Shown here in pieces: positions 9,187-18,655 of a stretch of 64,000 nt of DNA; positions within the stretch are counted from its first letter, which is position 1, and every line of letters begins with the position of its first letter. The position numbers were made by a program, and so were the translations under genes. The notes under the pieces are model-generated. The model did no database searches and was not told the DNA's origin. It saw only the letters and a list, made by a program, of their open reading frames with translations. The stretch comes from Draconibacterium sp. (GTDB lineage Bacteria > Bacteroidota > Bacteroidia > Bacteroidales > Prolixibacteraceae): assembly GCA_016705335.1 (NCBI GenBank), contig JADIYN010000014.1, forward strand, positions 136,771 to 200,770, in the 5' to 3' direction.

Positions 9187-9693
9187 TTATTTTTTTGCAG
9201 TAGGATCAGGATGAGCAATTGCTTTGCTAAATTCTGCAAAATTCCACGGTTTTTTAGCTTCTTTGTGCCCTTCCGGTTTTTTACCCAAATGACAAGCTTT
9301 ACATGTAGCTTCAGTTGGTTCAATCATTCCTTTTGAAAGCGACAACTCCTTGTTTTTCATAACTGAAGCAGTTTTATATAAACTGCCCGGTCCATGACAA
9401 GATTCGCATGAAACACCTTCATCAACTTTAATTGTAGCTAACAAAGCTTTGTCAACACTACCGGCAGTTGAATGGCATTTCAAACATTCAGCATTTTTCT
9501 TGTCTGCATCCTCAAGCTTTGCATAGGCTTGTGAATGTCCGGTTTTTTGCCACTGAGCATATTGAGCTCCTTTTTCGGGTTTATTGTGGCACATTTTACA
9601 GCCATTTGCTCCGATATATTTTGCCTGCGCAAAAGAAGCAGAACTTATTGCAAGCGCAAACCCTAATACAAACATTAATTTTAAGTACCTCAT
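9187..9693 (-). CDS. Periplasmic tetraheme cytochrome c (cytochrome c554-like)
   Basis: The 168-residue protein has a signal peptide (MRYLKLMFVLGFALAISSASFAQ split after residue 22) and four haem motifs: CKMCH (32), CLKCH (70), CESCH (96) and CKACH (131). CESCHGPGSLY and TEATCKACH are typical of the cytochrome c554 family domain. Probably a soluble periplasmic electron shuttle. It lies between the ImcH-like quinol dehydrogenase and ccsBA on the same strand. Confidence 0.88.
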   Translation of the reverse strand: MRYLKLMFVLGFALAISSASFAQAKYIGANGCKMCHNKPEKGAQYAQWQKTGHSQAYAKLEDADKKNAECLKCHSTAGSVDKALLATIKVDEGVSCESCHGPGSLYKTASVMKNKELSLSKGMIEPTEATCKACHLGKKPEGHKEAKKPWNFAEFSKAIAHPDPTAKK

Positions 9694-9830
9694 TTTCCTA
9701 GATTTTAGAGTTATTTATAATTGTTTTATTTCAAAATTGCAAGTTTTAATTTTCAAAATTTGTTTAGCTAAATATGCATTAAAATCTTAATTCAACCAAA
9801 AATATCACACCAAAAATGCCTTTTATTGAG

Positions 9831-11333
9831 TTAATAAAGTGCTGAATGGCAAGTTGAGCAAAGTTCAGTTTTCCAGGCATCATCAATGTCAACCGGATGC
9901 TGAAATTCAAGGGATTCACCTGAATTCGCATAAACCATACTGTCAGCAATTCCCTCAGCTTTAATATCGTGGCACAACCTGCAATCTTTCGAAATCACTT
10001 TTCCCGTATCAGTTGTATGCCTGTCGTTGTGGCAACGATAACATCCATTTGATTCCATGTGGCCGATATTGTTGGGATATGATTTCCAGTTTGATTTCAT
10101 AAACGGGAAAATATTGTTTGCATATCCGTTTTGAATTTCAGCAACTGCTTCGTCAACTTCTTTTTTTCTGTTTTCCAGAATTTCAGGATAACTTGACGAA
10201 TAATAATCGTTTACAACAGAGTTTATTGCCATAAAAGCGCTGTCTTTTGTTGAATAATCAACATACAAGGCCTGCATTGCAAGCATTTTAATAGCGGGCA
10301 GGGTTTTAGATATTTTTCCGATCGCCATTGATTTGTCAACGAAATTTTGAGGAGCATTGTAATTATGAGATGGCCTGTTGTGGCAATCAAGACAATCCAT
10401 TACCCGGGGTTCCAATGAATCAAGTTGTTGCTCAGTTAAACTTACATCACTATCCATATAAACATAACTTTCACCGGTTTTGGTGTTTGTATATTTAACC
10501 CATGGAATTTCCTGTCTGTTAGCCGATGTTGTTTTATATTCAATTTTTACATCGGGACTAATATGCTGGTGAATTCCTTTTTCAATTCCATCGGGTGTTG
10601 ATTTTGAACTTGTTTTGATCAACATCTGAAGTATTACTTCGGTGTTGTTATCATCTGTTAAATATGAATGTTTTATACGAAGTTTGTCATCATAAAATTT
10701 GTCGGGCCAGTGGCATCTTTCGCAGGTTTCCTGTGCCGGACGAAGATTTGCTATTGGAGTAGGAATAGGTTGCGGATATTTTTTTGCCAATACCGAATAC
10801 ACCTGATATAAACCTGAAAGTTTGCTTTTTACATACCATCCGGCTCCTTCACCAACATGGCATTCAACGCACGCAACGCGTTCATGTGCCGAACCATGAT
10901 AAGTTGTAAATTCAGGTTCCATTACATTATGGCAAAGTTTGCCGCAAAATTCAACCGATTCGGTATAATGAAATGCTTCGTAACTTCCTATTGATGAAAT
11001 GATAAGCAGAAATACTGTGCCAATTGAAAATATAATTGTTGCATTTCGGGTTGATGGATTGTTAAAATCAATAACGGGCCAGTCCAGATCTTTCCCTTCC
11101 TGTCTTGCTTTTCTGGCTTTCACCCGGTTAATCCGCATACCAATTGGTATTAGAATTAACCCAACAACCATAAAACCGGGTAAAATAATATAAATAAATA
11201 AACCAACGTATGAACCACCAAAATCGAAAAAAGTAGTTAGTAATGCCAGCAATAAAATTGAAACGAGATTAAAAGCAGCCAAAACTGCTCCGCCAATTGA
11301 TATCCAGTTTTTAATTGATGACGGTAATTTCAT
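9831..11333 (-). CDS. NapC/NirT-family (ImcH-like) heptaheme quinol dehydrogenase
   Basis: Three N-terminal membrane helices (about residues 10-36, 40-65, 95-117) precede a periplasmic multihaem domain. Seven motifs are visible: CGKLCH (a CX3CH site), CVECH, CERCH, CLDCH, CYRCH, CRLCH and CSTCH. The segment EFCGKLCHNVMEPE...VACVECHVGEGAGWYV is characteristic of the NapC/NirT group. Seven haems with three helices resemble Geobacter ImcH, which passes electrons from menaquinol to high-potential extracellular acceptors; similarity of role is inference. Same strand as, and close to, the 19-haem cytochrome b fusion. Confidence 0.85.
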   Translation of the reverse strand: MKLPSSIKNWISIGGAVLAAFNLVSILLLALLTTFFDFGGSYVGLFIYIILPGFMVVGLILIPIGMRINRVKARKARQEGKDLDWPVIDFNNPSTRNATIIFSIGTVFLLIISSIGSYEAFHYTESVEFCGKLCHNVMEPEFTTYHGSAHERVACVECHVGEGAGWYVKSKLSGLYQVYSVLAKKYPQPIPTPIANLRPAQETCERCHWPDKFYDDKLRIKHSYLTDDNNTEVILQMLIKTSSKSTPDGIEKGIHQHISPDVKIEYKTTSANRQEIPWVKYTNTKTGESYVYMDSDVSLTEQQLDSLEPRVMDCLDCHNRPSHNYNAPQNFVDKSMAIGKISKTLPAIKMLAMQALYVDYSTKDSAFMAINSVVNDYYSSSYPEILENRKKEVDEAVAEIQNGYANNIFPFMKSNWKSYPNNIGHMESNGCYRCHNDRHTTDTGKVISKDCRLCHDIKAEGIADSMVYANSGESLEFQHPVDIDDAWKTELCSTCHSALY

Positions 11334-11469
11334 AATTTAATTTTTACTGTTTAAAAGCGTTCATTTTTACTACTGCAAAATTGTAAAAAATGCTGATAAA
11401 TTCAACATTCACAGGCAATTTAGATGAGTTCTTTATAACATTTTTGACAATGAAACTATGTTTGAATTG

Positions 11470-14219
11470 TTAATGAAAAATCAAAGAATAGATGATAAGA
11501 ACAACCAATATTATTCCTGTTCCTAGTGCAGTGAACCCAAATATTTTTACCATACGCATTTTCTTTTTCGAAAACTCCTTTTCAACTACATAACTATCCA
11601 GTTTTCCCGATTCAACCAACCTTTCATAATCGCGTGGTCTGTCCTTTTTGTATTCTTCAAGCGGAACATGACCTGTGAAAATAACCGTATCCATTGGGAA
11701 AGACTCTGGACGTAAATGTGTATTAAAGAAATGTATCGTAAATATAAAACCTACTGCAAGCAGCGCTTCATCGCTATGAATAATCTGGGCAACGTTAATA
11801 AACCAGCCTGGAAGGAACCTGGTAAAAATCTCAGGGAACCAGAGGATTAGCCCGGTAAAACCAATAATTGCAACCCCCCAGAAAACGGCAAAATAATCAA
11901 ACTTTTCCCAGTATGTCCAACGTCCGTATTGCGGTCGTTTACCTGCACCAACAAACCATTTCATCGATGCCCAGAAATCTTTGACATCTTGTTTGTTAAA
12001 CATGATGGTATTACTTCCGAAAATAAAACTCATTATACTGAGGTCTTTCTGCTTTTTTATTTTAACTAACGAGACAACATGATAAGCAAAGTATCCAAAT
12101 GTCATAACTGCTGCTATACGGTGTAATACGCCAGCAACATAGGCACCTCCAATTAATTTTGCAAGAAATTTGGCCCAATCCATGTATGCGAATTTGAGAA
12201 TCATACCGGTAAGAGCAAGCGTTAAGAAACTGACAATTACAAAAATATGGGTAACCCTTTGTGTTGAAGTAAATCGTCTTATATATTTTTGACGACCCTC
12301 TATTTTAGCATGTTTGCGTTTTTTTAACATGTGCCCGACTGAACGTGGAAACCAAAGTAAAGTGTGAAGACCAAAAAACAGGAATACGCTTAGCAATAAT
12401 GTTGTCATTCCCCAAAATGTATAATACAGCCACGGAAACTTTTCTTTATTATAATGGGTTGCATGCGACAGATAACCTGTAAATTTCATGTTTGCATCCT
12501 CATGACATTTTTGACAGGTTTTTACAATATTTCTTGGATTAATTGTTGACTTTGGATTGTCCATTTTATAAATATTGTGGGCTCCATGACAATCGGAACA
12601 CCTCGCGGCATTTTGATAGCCAAGTTGGTGAACTTTACCGTGATAAGTTTCAAGGTATGACTCGGCAAGTTGTTCATGACATTTTCCGCACTGACCAGTT
12701 ATTTCCCCCATGAATTTATCTTCATGAACATTTGAGATATTGTGGGCAGTATGACAGGTTTCGCAGGTAGGAAGTTTTTGACCTTTTAGATCTTTGAAAT
12801 AACCATGATCACTGGCTTTAAACTGGTCATAAATACCCTTGTGGCAATTACCGCAGGTTGCTGCAAGGTTTTTAGGATTTACGGATGACCGTTCATCTGA
12901 TTCTTTTAAATTAAAGTGTGTTGTATGGCAATCGGTGCAAATTGCAGTTGACAACAGACCTTTTTCTACAAGGCTTTTTCCATGTACACTTGTTGAATAA
13001 TCGTGCAAAGCATCTTTTTCTTTTAAATCGGTGCCAATTAATGCCTGTCCGTTGCTTTGATGGCATTTTCCGCATAACCCTGGAACCGCTGATCTAAACA
13101 CCGGTGAAGTTTCATCCGTTTTTGATTTTACCAGATGAGTACCGTGACAGGTAGTACAATATGGTGCATTTTCCTGTTTTCTTGAATAAGCTTCCCCGTG
13201 TCCGCTCGAAGCATAGATATCAGCAACTTCAGCATGACAACTGGAACAATCTACTTTATCTGCAGTTTCGCATGGACGCGTAATATTTGGTGTAATGTCA
13301 GTGTGGCATTTTACACATGTAATGTTTTTGTGAACTGAGTTTGCAATGTTTGTAACATCAACTTTTAGTGAAACCTGGTTGCCGTTTACAGTTTTATGTA
13401 CATTATTCTGCTCATGGCAAACAAGGCAGGTTTTGTCGGAAATATTGTCTAATACATTTTTTAGTTCAACCTTGTGTGGAGGATGACAATCGGTACAGGC
13501 CGGAATTGCTCCGGGACTTTTTTCCCAAAGTGTTTTATTGATTATTTTAACGTGAACATCTTCTATCCGCGCATGGCATTGCATACATGTATTGGCAATA
13601 TTCTTTCGAGAAACGGTTGAATTCAGATTTGTATGTGGAAGAATTTTATGATTACCATGGCAATTGTTGCAGGTAGCAGTAACAGTTAATCCTTTATGAA
13701 ATAAACCCACACCATGTGTGCCCTGGCTGTAATTCTCAATAATATTATGCTGCGAAACGTTGTAACCCCGCGAAACCGGTGCTCCTTCCTTGTGGCACTG
13801 GCCGCAAAGAAAGGGTATGTTCATTTTGTATGTTTTCGATTTTGGGTCCTGGTGATTAATTATTTGATGTGTACCATGACATTCCTTGCAGGTAGGGGCA
13901 TTTTTGTCGTTTTTAGAGAATGCATCACCATGTATTCCGCCCAAATAATCGGTCATTGCCACATCATGACAATCACCGCAATTAACAGGAGCAAGTGTTT
14001 CGGGATGAGGAAATTCACTTACCGCAGCTTCTGAATGGCAAAAAGTACATTCCAGTGAACTGTGTACAGAGTTATTAAGAGCTTCCGGTTTTACGTACAA
14101 CGAAACCTTTTTCCCCGCCCTGAATTTAGATAAATCAGGATCATTGTGACATGAAAGGCAATCATCATTGGTTTGAGAAAATGATTGTTGTGTTCCTAAT
14201 AACAGGAATACAAAAACAT
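11470..14219 (-). CDS. 19-heme cytochrome c fused to a membrane cytochrome b (CbcL-like), frameshift in signal peptide
   Basis: Eighteen CxxCH motifs are visible in the frame that opens with TTG at 14100. The same frame continues upstream with a nineteenth (CLSCHNDPD) and the hydrophobic stretch FVFLLLGTQQSFS. An ATG at 14219 joins this signal peptide if one T is restored in a T5 run (14212-14216). After the haem domain (to about residue 590) come an extra helix and a formate-dehydrogenase-gamma/HydC-type cytochrome b domain with histidines in TQRVTHIF, GVLHRIAA, AYHVVSL and TIHFFNTHLRPE. Multihaem c plus FdnI/HydC-like b is the CbcL architecture, though Geobacter CbcL has nine haems. Proposed menaquinol dehydrogenase feeding periplasmic carriers. 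Confidence 0.85.
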
Positions 14220-14226
14220 AAACCAG

Positions 14227-14993
14227 TTAATTTTGGTTAATTGATTCATTAAAAAAATGATACTTCCGGAATTCAGGGGCTCCAACTTCTTTGATTCTTT
14301 CATTTTTGTTCCTTTCATATCGAATATTTTTTTTATTGTCCCACTGGTAAATAATACCTGGAAAATAATTTAATGAATATTGTGCCAGCCGGTAATAATG
14401 CTTTTAAAATTTTCTAAAGGTGATTTGCCAATCGAGGCCACATAAAGGTGTATTAATAAAAATATTGAAATAAAAAATCCGGCTGCCGAATGTGTAATTG
14501 CTGTTAGAAAAACACCACTTAGTGTATATACTTTTTCTATTATTATTTCAGGGAAAAGTAATGCAAACCCAGATATAATTACAATTGGTACAACGACATA
14601 CATAATACCAACATAGGCATATTTCTGTAATGGATTAAACTTTCTTTTTTCAGAAAGAGGGTAGGGAGCTTTCATTCCGCGAAACATTCCGAAAGCGTAA
14701 TAATACGCTTGTTTCATTGGGCGTTTGATAAAACCCATCGGTTTTATCAGATAGAACTTTATGTTTTGGGTTACAAAATTACCAATAAAGAATAACAGGT
14801 AATTAATAGCTACAGTAATGCCGGCGATATTATGGATATTTACTGCTAACTTAAAATTAATGAATGTTGAATCAATACCCGATTGTAAAGAAAATCCGGT
14901 AATAATCAGCAGTATAATTCCAATTGCATTTACAGCGTGCCAAATGCGTAACCATACAGGGTAGAAATAGAGCTTGGTATTTTCTGAACTCAT
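14227..14993 (-). CDS. Cytochrome b561-type membrane subunit (probable frameshifted tail)
   Basis: Four membrane helices with histidines in RIWHAVNA, VNIHNIAG, AITHSAAG and LLIHLYVA fit a di-haem cytochrome b561 (thiosulfate reductase/FdnI type). The continuous frame stops at 14370 after ITGWHNIH. A one-base shift there gives a polar tail (NYFPGIIYQWDNKK...) ending at 14227, eight bases before the next ATG, so the tail is probably real. Its ATG overlaps the stop of the 7-haem cytochrome (ATGA), so the two are translationally coupled and likely form one complex. Confidence 0.8.
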
Positions 14994-15898
14994 GATTTTT
15001 TCATTATTGCAATTGTCAGGAAAAAGATAATGATGCTGAGTGTCTTTAACAATGGAAATTGTTGTGTACCTATAACATACGACTCATTTGACAAGATTGA
15101 TTTTACAGATCCATCACTCCTGTTTTGTAAATTGGTGTACTTGTAAAGCGAAGCTTTTAACCTTGAATCTGAATTATGACATTCAGCACATTTCCTGACC
15201 GCCAAATCTTTACTGAGTATGTTATGTGAAACCATTAAACTGTCTGCAACTTCAGTATGACATTCAATACATCTGACATGTTTAAAATGAAGCTCCTGAT
15301 TTGGAAGCCATTCGTGTACCTGAACCAGCTTAGGATTTTCATGGCCTGCAACCATTTCATATTTATTCATATCGTTGTGGCACGAAAGGCATAAACTGTT
15401 GCTGTATTCAACAATCTCCATTACGTTGTCACTGTTTCTAGCTGTAGGACGATAGGTATGTTGGCTATGGCATTTTCCGCAGGTGAAGTCTTCGCCGCTA
15501 ACTTTAAAATGCACGCTTTTTTTAAATTCCTCATCAATCCTTTCAAACTGATAAGTAGCGTAAGACGGGTCTCCACCATGGCAATCCAAACATGATGCCA
15601 TTGGTTCAAGTTTCAGATTGGCAAGGTGTGGATATGTGGAATATTCAAATGAATGGCAATCCGTACAATCAAAATTTTGATGAACTCCGTTTTTTATACC
15701 AGTAGTGTCAATAATATAATAAGGGTTCATCAATTTCTTCTGTTCTTTACCAATTACTTCGTTATGAAATGAAATAATTTGAGAGGAGTGACATTTCAGA
15801 CAAACGTGGTTTTTAGCATCGTCATAAACTGATTGAGCTTTCAAATCTAATGAACTAATGTAAAGTAAAAATATTAGAAAAATTAATCGTTTATTCAT
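14990..15898 (-). CDS. Membrane-anchored heptaheme cytochrome c
   Basis: I choose the ATG at 15898 because it directly begins the signal peptide MNKRLIFLIFLLYISS; the frame stays open further upstream to 15949. Seven haem motifs follow: CLKCH, CTDCH, CLDCH, CGKCH, CLSCH, CIECH and CAECH. A hydrophobic helix at the very C-terminus (LLKTLSIIIFFLTIAIMKKS) would anchor it in the inner membrane. With the coupled cytochrome b561 it resembles a split version of the neighbouring 19-haem/cytochrome b fusion, so a second quinol dehydrogenase module is likely. Confidence 0.85.
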   Translation of the reverse strand: MNKRLIFLIFLLYISSLDLKAQSVYDDAKNHVCLKCHSSQIISFHNEVIGKEQKKLMNPYYIIDTTGIKNGVHQNFDCTDCHSFEYSTYPHLANLKLEPMASCLDCHGGDPSYATYQFERIDEEFKKSVHFKVSGEDFTCGKCHSQHTYRPTARNSDNVMEIVEYSNSLCLSCHNDMNKYEMVAGHENPKLVQVHEWLPNQELHFKHVRCIECHTEVADSLMVSHNILSKDLAVRKCAECHNSDSRLKASLYKYTNLQNRSDGSVKSILSNESYVIGTQQFPLLKTLSIIIFFLTIAIMKKS

Positions 15899-15933
15899 GT
15901 TTTGAAATCTAAATAATTGGTTGATTTTAATGA

Positions 15934-15971
15934 AAAATGGTAATATCAATAAAGAAAGATATTACCATTTT
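15934..15971 (-). terminator. Hairpin between DUF5777 gene and the 7-heme cytochrome gene
   Basis: AAAATGGTAATATC and GATATTACCATTTT form a perfect 14-bp stem around a 10-base loop, with T-rich flank on the minus strand. It follows the DUF5777 gene and precedes the 7-haem cytochrome, so it marks a transcript boundary or an attenuator inside the locus. Confidence 0.7.
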
Positions 15972-15991
15972 AATATATTTTCGGTTTTATG

Positions 15992-16903
15992 CTAAAAAGC
16001 CCAAAGCCTCGTAATTGTAAAACCAACAGCTATACCTTCTTTGTCAAATTTTGTCCTGTTATTCATCATATTGTCCATCGGCAACATTCCGGGAGCATTA
16101 CTCACATAAATCTGGAAAGCATGTGTGTATGTCGAAATCTGCCAACCAAGAGCAATTGTTGGTTTATAATCAGGTACTTCAGTTTGTTCTGAAAGTGACT
16201 GAATTTTCAAAGGAGCATTATAATTAAAAGTCAGTGATGATTGTGGACTGATTTTAATTTTTGCCAATCCATGTAATCCAATCAAATCGTGATCTCCGGT
16301 TTCTTTTACCATATTGTAATGTGTAAAACTGGCTGCTCCCTGAATCGCTAACCATTCACCAAATTTTCTGCTTACCATCACCTGTGAGAAATAAGACCAT
16401 CTGTCGGTGAATGTAATATCATGAGCAGGATATGTATGTTGAGGATTGGTTTCATCAGGATATCGAACTTTACCTGTTTCAAATGCATCAACATCACGGC
16501 CATCAATAGAAAGAACACCATATACGGCAACACTAACAGGAACTTTATTGTCACTCGTTTGCTTAATTAAGCTGTATTTTGCGTTTAAATCTGTTGCCAT
16601 GTTGCTCTTTGTAATCCCGGCCCCAATCTGAAGGTTTTTCATTGGAACATAATCCAACCCGAGTCTAATGTTTCCAGCCGCACCGTAAATACCCAATAAA
16701 TCGGATATACCATTGTCTATTGTACCAAATTTGTGTTGAATGGCAAAACCCAGGGTTTTTTTGTCAAAAACCGTTGTGGTTTGGTCATCTACAATATAAT
16801 TGCTTTCAAATGTTGTTACCGGATAACTTTCAGTAGCTTCCTGTGCATTGATATAACTAAAAACAAATCCTGTTAATAGTAAGAATAGTATTGATTTTTT
16901 CAT
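15992..16903 (-). CDS. DUF5777-type outer-membrane beta-barrel protein
   Basis: A 303-residue protein with a signal peptide (MKKSILFLLLTGFVFSYINAQ, cleavage after about 20) and alternating amphipathic strands ending in ITRLWAF, an aromatic C-terminus typical of outer-membrane barrels. The motifs KKTLGFAIQHKFGTIDNG and LLGIYGAAGNIRLGLDY fit the DUF5777 family of Bacteroidota. Its place in a multihaem locus raises the possibility of an outer-membrane component of an electron conduit, but there is no direct evidence for that. Confidence 0.75.
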   Translation of the reverse strand: MKKSILFLLLTGFVFSYINAQEATESYPVTTFESNYIVDDQTTTVFDKKTLGFAIQHKFGTIDNGISDLLGIYGAAGNIRLGLDYVPMKNLQIGAGITKSNMATDLNAKYSLIKQTSDNKVPVSVAVYGVLSIDGRDVDAFETGKVRYPDETNPQHTYPAHDITFTDRWSYFSQVMVSRKFGEWLAIQGAASFTHYNMVKETGDHDLIGLHGLAKIKISPQSSLTFNYNAPLKIQSLSEQTEVPDYKPTIALGWQISTYTHAFQIYVSNAPGMLPMDNMMNNRTKFDKEGIAVGFTITRLWAF

Positions 16904-16923
16904 TTTTCTGACTTTTTAATAGG

Positions 16924-17314
16924 TTAGTTATTGTTTGCACCTTCCTGTATCCATTTTAAAATTTTGCAGCTTGCATGAGTTATATTTTTTCCATGTATGT
17001 GTACTGGTATCCGGATGCGGGTATTAATAAATATTACTTTCCTCCGGTGTGCATCAAAATATCTGCTACGATTTAACCTGATTAAATGCTTTATCTGGTG
17101 TTAAATCAGGGCCTGTTTTCCGTAACATGACTTGCTGACATGTAAGTTATTTCCATCTGTAAAAATAGGTTGAACTGTCATCTGAAAATAACTTATCGGT
17201 TGACCATCAGGATTACCAGGATCTAACATCTTCGGGTACAATAAAATTATATTTACATTGACTAAACAGCAAGACTACTACAAAAACTGCCATTAGTAAT
17301 TTTAAGATTTTCAT
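16924..17314 (-). pseudogene. Damaged small c-type cytochrome lipoprotein
   Basis: An ATG at 17314 opens MKILKLLMAVFVVVLLFSQC, a lipoprotein signal ending in a lipobox-like Cys. The frame breaks near VPEDV, then other frames read DPGNPDGQPISYFQMTVQPI, TGPDLTPDKAFNQV and finally ITHASCKILKWIQEGANN before a stop at 16924. Bacteroidota small cytochrome lipoproteins follow this plan: an IF...C.SCH motif, PDL...AY..L, then KILKWI..GA.NN. The haem motif itself is garbled (TGTCAGCAAGTCATG, one or two changes from a CTACH codon string). Several indels are needed, so it is either a pseudogene or badly sequenced. Confidence 0.6.
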
Positions 17315-17420
17315 TTGTTTCTTAATTTAAAATTGAAAAGAAAATACTTGATTGCGACTAATAAAACTTGATTAAATGATTTTATACTGCTGCAATTTTT
17401 TTTGATTTATATAAACCTAA

Positions 17421-17456
17421 CAAAAAAAGACTCCTGTTTACCAGAAGTCTTTTTTT
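17421..17456 (-). terminator. Terminator after the 6-heme lipoprotein gene
   Basis: AAAAAAAGACT and AGTCTTTTTTT flank a short loop containing CCTG and CCAG. On the minus strand it lies just past the stop at 17470 and ends in a T tract. Confidence 0.75.
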
Positions 17457-17469
17457 ATCATTATTATTT

Positions 17470-18504
17470 TTATTGTAAAGCTTCTATGGTATTTAAAAGT
17501 AGAGCTTTAATATATTTCGGATTGTGAACACCCAAACTACGGTCTTCTTCAATTCCAATCCAGTTGAAATAAGCCTGAGCCTGAACCATTGGATAAGTTC
17601 CTACTTTTGGTTCATAAGCTGCATCAGCTTCAACAAATTCAACTACTCCCAATTCTACCAATCGGTCTCTTAATGTTTCCAGTAAATGTTCAACTTCTGT
17701 TTGAACTCCACCGTAATTGAAATCTGTATTTGTTGCACCGTGACAAGTGTTGCAGGCATCAACATTTGGTTTAAATGAATGTCCGCCTGATGATTTGCTA
17801 AATGGAGCCATATGACAACCTACACAAGAAGCCTGAGTTAAATGTTTTGAAGTATTTGCTGCCGGATATTCTACTGATCCCGGAATTTCTGCAAATCCAA
17901 CTCCAACTACTAAATTAGCCTGTGGTCCATGGTGTGGACCATAATGTGTATTTGTAATTCTGAAAGTTTCACCTGGTGTTGCTTTGTTAGGCTCGGCTGT
18001 GCGTGTTTGATGACAAACAGCACAAAGGTTGCTGTTTCCTTTTAAGTCCAAAACTGTTACTTTGTCTGCTCCTGATACTACAGCAGCTTTTAATCTCAAA
18101 GCATAGTCGCCGGTTTCAAAATCTTCATGCAATCCATGGCAAGTACTGCATTCCCATGCTGACGGATTAGTAATATCTCCAAGTACTTTGTTGAATACTG
18201 CATATTGGGTAAAACCCTCATGTGAGTGGCATTGTGCACACGCTGCACGTCCACCGGCGTAATCAACAGCAATAGCACCAACTTTATGTGCCGACATAAC
18301 AAATTCTGCCTCTTTTGCTTCCATGTTTGTACCTTGGTGGCATGCCAGACATGATACTTTTCCGTCAACTCCGTCGGCACCATCAGAACCGTCAGAACCA
18401 TCAGAACCTGCAGGTCCCATTGGTCCTTCCTTTACACATGATGTGGCCATAAAAGCGCAGATAAATCCGAATAAAACGAGTTTTAAAAGCGAGTTGTATT
18501 TCAT
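17470..18504 (-). CDS. Hexaheme cytochrome c lipoprotein with collagen-like spacer
   Basis: A lipoprotein signal ends at ATSC (Cys near residue 23). A collagen-like Gly-X-Y run follows, GPMGPAGSDGSDGSDGADGV, before the first haem motif. Six motifs are visible: CLACH, CAQCH, CSTCH, CAVCH, CVGCH and CNTCH. The CHMAPFS..GGHSFKPN segment resembles multihaem proteins of the cytochrome c554/c3 groups. The acidic, flexible spacer would hold the haem domain away from the membrane, in keeping with an outer-membrane lipoprotein in an electron-transfer chain (inference). It is downstream of the FNR-like regulator. Confidence 0.85.
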   Translation of the reverse strand: MKYNSLLKLVLFGFICAFMATSCVKEGPMGPAGSDGSDGSDGADGVDGKVSCLACHQGTNMEAKEAEFVMSAHKVGAIAVDYAGGRAACAQCHSHEGFTQYAVFNKVLGDITNPSAWECSTCHGLHEDFETGDYALRLKAAVVSGADKVTVLDLKGNSNLCAVCHQTRTAEPNKATPGETFRITNTHYGPHHGPQANLVVGVGFAEIPGSVEYPAANTSKHLTQASCVGCHMAPFSKSSGGHSFKPNVDACNTCHGATNTDFNYGGVQTEVEHLLETLRDRLVELGVVEFVEADAAYEPKVGTYPMVQAQAYFNWIGIEEDRSLGVHNPKYIKALLLNTIEALQ

Positions 18505-18640
18505 AACAATAAGTTTTAATAAATAATTTTTAATTATTGAGTTTTTAATAAGGGCTAAAAATACAATGGATTGCCAGATGAAACGCGGATTTAAGGGTGA
18601 TATAAACGTATTGGGAGAATGATAAATGATTTAACCGGGA

Positions 18641-18654
18641 TTGATAAATGTCAA
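18641..18654. promoter_or_regulatory. FNR/CRP-type palindrome upstream of the 6-heme lipoprotein
   Basis: TTGATAAATGTCAA is one base from the FNR consensus TTGAT-N4-ATCAA. It starts upstream of the 6-haem lipoprotein gene and abuts the stop codon of the FNR-like gene. Its exact reverse complement occurs at 19471. Confidence 0.65.
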
Positions 18655-18655
18655 T

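Noticed and set aside
9187..18504. NrfA-type nitrite reductase or octahaem reductase in the cytochrome locus
   Set aside because: No CxxCK active-site haem motif and no catalytic-domain segments of NrfA or HAO were found among the multihaem proteins.
17470..18504. Reading the Gly-rich run as a low-complexity sequencing artefact
   Set aside because: Codons vary along the run and the frame continues cleanly into six haem motifs, so it is a real coding tract.
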